Source: Betaproteobacteria bacterium | GTDB lineage: Bacteria; Pseudomonadota; Gammaproteobacteria; Burkholderiales; Burkholderiaceae_C | Direction: 5' to 3' | Assembly: GCA_005882155.1 (NCBI GenBank) | Contig: VBCQ01000047.1 | Coordinates: 1-9,127 of the forward strand | Length of the DNA: 9,127 nucleotides | Shown: positions 5,672 through 9,127 of the stretch, one piece after another | Layout of the letters: every line of letters starts with the position of its first letter | How positions within the stretch are numbered: the first letter of the stretch is position 1 | Notes under the pieces: model-generated | What the model saw: the letters and a program-made list of their open reading frames with translations, nothing else | Databases searched by the model: none | Told to the model about the DNA's origin: nothing | Program-made: the position numbers and the translations under genes

Positions 5672-7297
5672 CTAGCCCGCCTTGCGCGCAAGCGCCGCCG
5701 TGCGCATCGCTGTCAGCGTGGCTCGCGTCGTGCTCACGTCGGCGTCGAGCAGCAGATGCAGCAGCGTCGGCTTGCCGCTCTCGAGCGCGGCGGCAAACGC
5801 CGGCTCGAACTCGGCCGTCTTGCGAACCGTCGATGACTCGAAGCCATACGCTTTCGCGAGCGCCGCGAAGTCGGGGTTGAACAAGTCGCTGCCGCTGACG
5901 CGACCGGGGTACTCGCGCTCCTGATGCATGCGGATCGTGCCGTAGGTTCCGTTGTCGACGACGATGCTGACGAGCCGCTTCGCGCCGTAGCCGCTCGCCG
6001 TCGCGAGCTCCTGACCCGTCATCAGAAAGTCGCCGTCGCCGGCGATGTTGACCACCGTGCGCTGCGGGTACAAGAGCGCTGCCGCCACCCCAGCCGGCAC
6101 GCCGTAGCCCATTGCGCCCGATGTCGGCGCGAGCTGCGTGCGGCCGTGGTGTTGCAACGCGTAGTAGCGGCAGTAGCGGTGCAGCCAGCCGCTGTAGTTG
6201 CCGGCTCCGTTGGTATAGACGGTGTCGGCCGGCGCGAGACGCTGCACGGTCTTCACGACGACCGCCATGTCGAGCGGCGCGACTGCCGGGGCGATGTGGT
6301 TCGCTTCGTAGTCGGCGTGCGCCGACGCGGTCCATTCGCCCCACGCGACAGTCGTCGGTGGCGCGAGCGTCTCGATCGCCTTGGCCGCGCAGGCCATCGA
6401 GGCTTGCAGCATCAAGTCGGCGGCGTAAACGCGTCCGAGCTCTTCGGCGCCGGCGTGAACGTGGATCAGCTTCTGCGTCGGCCGCGGTGCTTTGAGCAGC
6501 GTGTAGCCGCTGGTCGTCATCTCGCCGAGGCGCGGACCGATCGCAAGAATCAGGTCCGCATCGATGACACGTTGCGCGAGCTTCGGGTTGATGCCGATGC
6601 CGACATCGCCGGCGTAGTTCGGATGGCGGTTGTCAAACAAATCCTGGAAGCGAAATGCGCAACCGACCGGCAGGTTCCAGCCTTCGGCAAAGCGCTGCAG
6701 CGCGTCGCACGACACTGCGTCCCAGCCGCTGCCGCCGACGATGACGAAGGGTCGCTGCGCGGCCATCAGCATCGACCGCAGCTCGCGCAGCGCGCCCGGT
6801 GCGGGCCACGCGAGCGCGGGCTCGACGCGCGGCAACACCGGCGCATCGGTGTCGCAGGTCAGCATGTCTTCGGGCAGCACCAGCACGACCGGGCCGGTCC
6901 CGAGCGTGCCGGGCCCGAACATCTGCCGGTAGTCCACTTCCTGAAACGCCTCGCGATCGCGCTGGTCGCTCGCCACCTGGCCGACGAAGAGAATCATCGG
7001 CGTGCTGTCTTGAAACGCCGTGTGCAGTCCGATGCTCGCGTTCGTCGCGCCGGGGCCGCGGGTGACGAAGCAGATGCCCGGGCGCCCGCTCAACTTGCCC
7101 TGCGCATCGGCCATGAACGATGCGCCGCCTTCTTGCCGGCAGGCGATGAAGCGAATGCGATCACGGTGCTCATGAAAGCCATCGAGCACAGCGAGGAAGC
7201 TTTCGCCGGGAACACCGAACGCGGTGTCGACGCCTTGTGCGATCAGCGCTTCGACGAGGGCGTGGCCGGCCAATCGGTGCGGGGTGGCGAGGGTCAT
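5672..7297 (-). CDS. Acetolactate-synthase-like ThDP-dependent enzyme with an internal in-frame gap (541 aa)
   Basis: This belongs to the thiamine-diphosphate enzyme family containing acetolactate synthase, which joins or decarboxylates 2-oxo acids. The PYR domain has FGVPGESFLAVLD (27-39) and the activating glutamate Glu56 in CRQEGGASFMAD, followed by TRGPGATNASIGLHTAFQDSTP. The central domain spans roughly 165-315. The PP domain has the ThDP/Mg motif starting GDGDF (420-424) and ending VVDNGTYG (447-453). Two features stand out. QMFGP (125-129) is followed after only five residues (GTLGT) by GPVVLVLPEDML, where relatives have about 30 residues (a KWVA-like strand plus a helix), so about 25 are missing and the PYR fold may be damaged. 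Also, the position of the acetolactate-synthase specificity Trp (MVRQWQ in E. coli) is His458 (TIRMHQ), so classical acetolactate synthase is doubtful. No small regulatory subunit gene is nearby. The ATG at 7297 fits the family N-terminus; no Shine-Dalgarno sequence is seen. Confidence 0.9.
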   Translation of the reverse strand: MTLATPHRLAGHALVEALIAQGVDTAFGVPGESFLAVLDGFHEHRDRIRFIACRQEGGASFMADAQGKLSGRPGICFVTRGPGATNASIGLHTAFQDSTPMILFVGQVASDQRDREAFQEVDYRQMFGPGTLGTGPVVLVLPEDMLTCDTDAPVLPRVEPALAWPAPGALRELRSMLMAAQRPFVIVGGSGWDAVSCDALQRFAEGWNLPVGCAFRFQDLFDNRHPNYAGDVGIGINPKLAQRVIDADLILAIGPRLGEMTTSGYTLLKAPRPTQKLIHVHAGAEELGRVYAADLMLQASMACAAKAIETLAPPTTVAWGEWTASAHADYEANHIAPAVAPLDMAVVVKTVQRLAPADTVYTNGAGNYSGWLHRYCRYYALQHHGRTQLAPTSGAMGYGVPAGVAAALLYPQRTVVNIAGDGDFLMTGQELATASGYGAKRLVSIVVDNGTYGTIRMHQEREYPGRVSGSDLFNPDFAALAKAYGFESSTVRKTAEFEPAFAAALESGKPTLLHLLLDADVSTTRATLTAMRTAALARKAG

Positions 7298-7391
7298 GAG
7301 ATGCGGCCGCGATTGTCTTGAAGACGCGAGTGTGCCTGCGTTGCACCCCGCGCCGCAGCGTCAGGGCTTCAGGGTTCGCCCCGATGCGATC

Positions 7392-7411
7392 AATTCACCA
7401 TCTGGTGAATT
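7392..7411. promoter_or_regulatory. Perfect palindromic operator upstream of the TetR gene
   Basis: AATTCACCATCTGGTGAATT consists of two perfect 9-bp inverted arms around a 2-bp centre, the usual size and symmetry of TetR-family operators. It ends 8 bp before the TetR ATG and lies in the 122-bp region shared with the divergent ThDP-enzyme gene. Its first ten bases including the preceding C (7391-7400) recur exactly at 8073-8082 before the permease gene. Autorepression of the TetR gene is the simplest reading, and control of the divergent gene is possible. The right arm contains GGTGA, which could also serve as the ribosome-binding site. Confidence 0.8.
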
Positions 7412-7419
7412 ATCTGACC

Positions 7420-8070
7420 ATGGCCAACTCCGCCGCTGCTGTCGCTGACCCGCGCACGCGTGACGCCGACCGCACGCAGCAAGAGATTCTCGCCGCGGCG
7501 ATGGACGAGTTCGCCGAGCGCGGGCTCGGCGGCGCGCGCATCGACAGCATCGCCGAGCGCGCCGGCGTCAACAAGCGGCTGATCTACTACTACTTCGGCG
7601 GCAAGGATGAGCTCTTTCTTGCCGTGCTCGAGCAGACCTACGGCGATATTCGCGAAGCCGAGCGCGCACTGCATCTCGAGTTGACCGACCCGGCCGACGC
7701 GGTGCGCCGTCTCGTCGCTTTCACCTGGAATCACTACCTCGCTCACCCGGAGTTTCTGACGCTGCTCAACAGCGAGAACCTGCATCGCGCGCGCCACCTC
7801 AAGCAGAGCAAGCGCATTCGCGAAATGAACTCGCCGCTGATCCAGACCCTGGGCGATGTGCTCGAGCGCGGTCGCCGCAAGGGCGTGTTCCGCGGCGGCG
7901 TCGACCCGGTGCACTTGTACATCTCGATCGCAGGGCTTTCATACTTTTATCTGTCGAACAACCACACACTGTCGACGATTTTCGCTCGCGACTTGATGGC
8001 ACCCAAGGCACTGTCGGAGCGCCTCTCGCACATCACCGAGGTGGTGATGGGGTATGTCTTGCTGAACTAG
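7420..8070 (+). CDS. TetR-family transcriptional regulator (216 aa)
   Basis: This is a TetR-type repressor: an N-terminal helix-turn-helix and an all-helical ligand-binding/dimerisation domain. Residues 18-64 contain the classic signature DRTQQEILAAAMDEFAERG, ARIDSIAERAGVNKRLIYYYF, GGKDEL. The C-terminal part (about 75-216) includes NHYLAHPEFLTLLNSENLHRARHLKQS, a pattern I associate with TetR regulators of catabolic or uptake operons, but the ligand cannot be told from sequence. I chose the ATG at 7420 because it sits just after the palindrome and gives a normal short arm before the first helix; the upstream in-frame ATGs at 7318 and 7384 would place the operator inside the coding region. The permease follows in the same direction after a 28-bp gap that carries a second copy of the operator half-site, so it probably controls the ABC operon as well as itself. 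Confidence 0.94.
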   Translation: MANSAAAVADPRTRDADRTQQEILAAAMDEFAERGLGGARIDSIAERAGVNKRLIYYYFGGKDELFLAVLEQTYGDIREAERALHLELTDPADAVRRLVAFTWNHYLAHPEFLTLLNSENLHRARHLKQSKRIREMNSPLIQTLGDVLERGRRKGVFRGGVDPVHLYISIAGLSYFYLSNNHTLSTIFARDLMAPKALSERLSHITEVVMGYVLLN

Positions 8071-8073
8071 TCC

Positions 8074-8093
8074 AATTCACCAAACAGTGAACA
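8074..8093. promoter_or_regulatory. Second, imperfect TetR-type operator before the ABC permease
   Basis: AATTCACCA (8074-8082) repeats the left arm of the 7392-7411 palindrome exactly, and with the preceding C the identity is 10 bp. After a 2-bp spacer (AA) the right half keeps only the GTGAA core (8087-8091) of the expected TGGTGAATT. The site fills most of the gap between the TetR stop and the permease start, ending 5 bp before the ATG at 8099. The matching position relative to the downstream ATG in both copies supports a shared regulator. Confidence 0.7.
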
Positions 8094-8098
8094 ACAAC

Positions 8099-8881
8099 AT
8101 GCGACGCTGGTTCACCTCCCCTGCCGTGCGGCCGTTCTGGCTGCTCGTGATGCTCGTCGTGCTGTGGGACGTGACGATCCGCCTCGCCAAGATCCCGCCC
8201 TACCTGATCCCGCCGCCGCTCGCTGTCGCCAAGCAATTGTTCGCCGAGTGGCCGATGCTGTGGCGCGAGACCTTGCCGACGCTGTACGCGACGCTCGGTG
8301 GCTTCGCGTTGTCGGCGCTCATTGGCGTGCCGATCGCGATGTGGATCGCCTACTCGCGGCTGGTCGAGAGCTTCGTCTACCCGCTACTGGTGTTCTCGCA
8401 GTCGGTGCCCAAGGTCGCGATCGCACCGCTGTTTGTCGTGTGGTTCGGCTTCGGCATCGTGCCCAAGGTGATCGCGGCCTTTCTGCTCGGCTTCTTCCCG
8501 GTCGTCGTCGCCACCGTGCAGGGCTTCAAGTCGGTCGAGGCCGACGTGATCGACCTCGCGCGATCGACGGGCGCGAACCCGCTGAAGGTGTTCTTGAAGT
8601 TCCGCTTGCCGACCGCTCTGCCGTCGATCTTCAGCGGGCTGAAGGTCTCGGTGACGCTGGCGGTGGTCGGTGCCGTCGTCGGCGAGTTCGTCGGCTCCAA
8701 CTCGGGCATCGGCTACGTGCTGCAAAAGGCCAACGGCACCTTCGACCTGCCCCTCATGTTCGCTGCGCTGGTCATCTTGTCGATGGTCGGCGTGCTGTTG
8801 TTTCTCGTCATCGAGCTGATCGAACGCTGGCTGATGCCCTGGCATGCCTCGCAGCGAATCGACGTTCAGCTCGCCGCCTGA
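8099..8881 (+). CDS. ABC transporter permease, TauC/SsuC type (260 aa)
   Basis: This is an inner-membrane channel subunit of a type I ABC importer of the group that takes up taurine, alkanesulfonates, nitrate or thiamine-pyrimidine-like compounds. About six membrane segments are visible (roughly 12-30, 62-86, 92-118, 121-142, 180-200 and 218-242). Residues 152-177 (DLARSTGANPLKVFLKFRLP, then TALPSI) form the cytoplasmic EAA loop that docks on the ATPase, with the conserved Gly158 and Leu-Pro at 170-171. IPPYLIPPPLAV (32-43) and FSQSVPKVAIAPLFVVWFG (99-117) are typical of the group. The start is uncertain: ATG 8099, or an in-frame GTG at 8087 adding four residues; the GTG lies inside the operator half-site, so I prefer the ATG. 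Neither has a Shine-Dalgarno sequence. It is followed 22 bp later by the binding protein. The ATPase gene is not in the window and is expected downstream. Confidence 0.93.
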   Translation: MRRWFTSPAVRPFWLLVMLVVLWDVTIRLAKIPPYLIPPPLAVAKQLFAEWPMLWRETLPTLYATLGGFALSALIGVPIAMWIAYSRLVESFVYPLLVFSQSVPKVAIAPLFVVWFGFGIVPKVIAAFLLGFFPVVVATVQGFKSVEADVIDLARSTGANPLKVFLKFRLPTALPSIFSGLKVSVTLAVVGAVVGEFVGSNSGIGYVLQKANGTFDLPLMFAALVILSMVGVLLFLVIELIERWLMPWHASQRIDVQLAA

Positions 8882-8903
8882 TGTTCCACCCCAAGGAGAC
8901 AGC

Positions 8904-9127
8904 ATGAAAAGACGCGCCCTGATCCAGACGCTCACCGCCGCTGCGCTCGCCGCCGGCCTCGTCGTCCCCGCCCAGGCACAGACCAAGGACAAGGTCGTGC
9001 TGATGCTCAACTGGTACGTCTACAGCGAGCACGCGCCGTTCTTCCTCGGCAAGGAAAAGGGCTTCTACGACGCCGAGAACATCGACCTCGAGATCCAGGA
9101 AGGTCGCGGCTCGGGCGTGACGATCCA
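8904..9127 (+). CDS. ABC transporter periplasmic substrate-binding protein, NMT1/THI5-like (3' end outside window)
   Basis: This is the start of a periplasmic ligand-binding protein for the importer encoded by the preceding permease gene; 74 codons are visible. Residues 1-25 form a Sec-type signal peptide: basic KRR, a hydrophobic stretch rich in Ala, Leu and Val, and a likely cleavage site after Ala-Gln-Ala (23-25). The mature start contains VVLMLNWYVYSEHAPFFLGK followed by EKGFYDAENIDLEIQEGRGSG, the N-terminal pattern of NMT1/THI5-like binding proteins (thiamine-pyrimidine precursor, riboflavin and related uptake, also sulfonate-type systems). The two arginines near the N-terminus are not in a full Tat motif. 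The start is well supported by AAGGAG at 8893-8898, five bases upstream, the best ribosome-binding site in this operon. The substrate cannot be assigned from this fragment. Confidence 0.9.
   Translation, partial: MKRRALIQTLTAAALAAGLVVPAQAQTKDKVVLMLNWYVYSEHAPFFLGKEKGFYDAENIDLEIQEGRGSGVTI

Noticed and set aside
5924..7321. 465-codon plus-strand frame opposite the ThDP enzyme
   Set aside because: Its composition is dominated by Arg, Ala, Val and His with no motif, while the opposite strand encodes a clear ThDP enzyme with all cofactor motifs.
7298..7391. Sigma70 promoter for the TetR or ThDP-enzyme gene (for example TTGAAG at 7318)
   Set aside because: No -35/-10 pair with acceptable spacing and match could be found by eye, so no promoter is called apart from the operator.
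8904..8981. Possible Tat signal in the binding protein (KRRALIQ)
   Set aside because: It lacks the preceding Ser/Thr and the Phe-Leu-Lys pattern of a Tat motif; the hydrophobic core and Ala-Gln-Ala site fit ordinary Sec export.

Overview
The window is GC-rich with a strong G/C bias at third codon positions and tightly packed genes on both strands. The mfd-serB order, the short SerB without the E. coli N-terminal domain, and the look of the other proteins suggest a betaproteobacterium, probably Burkholderiales. This is inferred from protein resemblance and gene order, because the window has no rRNA or other phylogenetic marker. No mobile element, CRISPR array, tRNA or rRNA was seen.

Layout. 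Bases 1-3232 (+) hold the 3' part of mfd (transcription-repair coupling factor) followed by serB (phosphoserine phosphatase), a housekeeping block. Bases 3258-4631 (-) hold, in transcription order, an Lrp/AsnC-family regulator, an RraA-like protein and a MerR-family regulator; the last two look like one operon. Divergent from the Lrp gene is an EamA/YedA-type exporter gene (4757-5659, +), with repeated sequence elements in the 125-bp gap between them. Next is an acetolactate-synthase-like ThDP enzyme (5672-7297, -). Divergent from that is a TetR-family regulator (7420-8070, +), followed by a TauC/SsuC-type ABC permease and the start of a periplasmic substrate-binding protein that runs off the end.

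How the parts work together. The clearest regulatory signal is a perfect 20-bp palindrome just upstream of the TetR gene. Its left half is repeated exactly, and its right half partly, just upstream of the permease gene. This predicts that the TetR protein represses itself and the ABC uptake operon. The Lrp gene and the exporter form a typical divergent regulator/transporter pair.

Oddities. Two genes appear internally damaged. The Lrp gene ends early, and its expected basic C-terminal tail is still readable just downstream in another frame. The ThDP enzyme lacks about 25 residues of its first (PYR) domain, in frame. These are either real deletions or assembly errors. I see no convincing evidence of a new multi-gene system; most of the window is ordinary chromosomal sequence with useful regulatory detail. 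There is no gene-free stretch longer than 300 bases.
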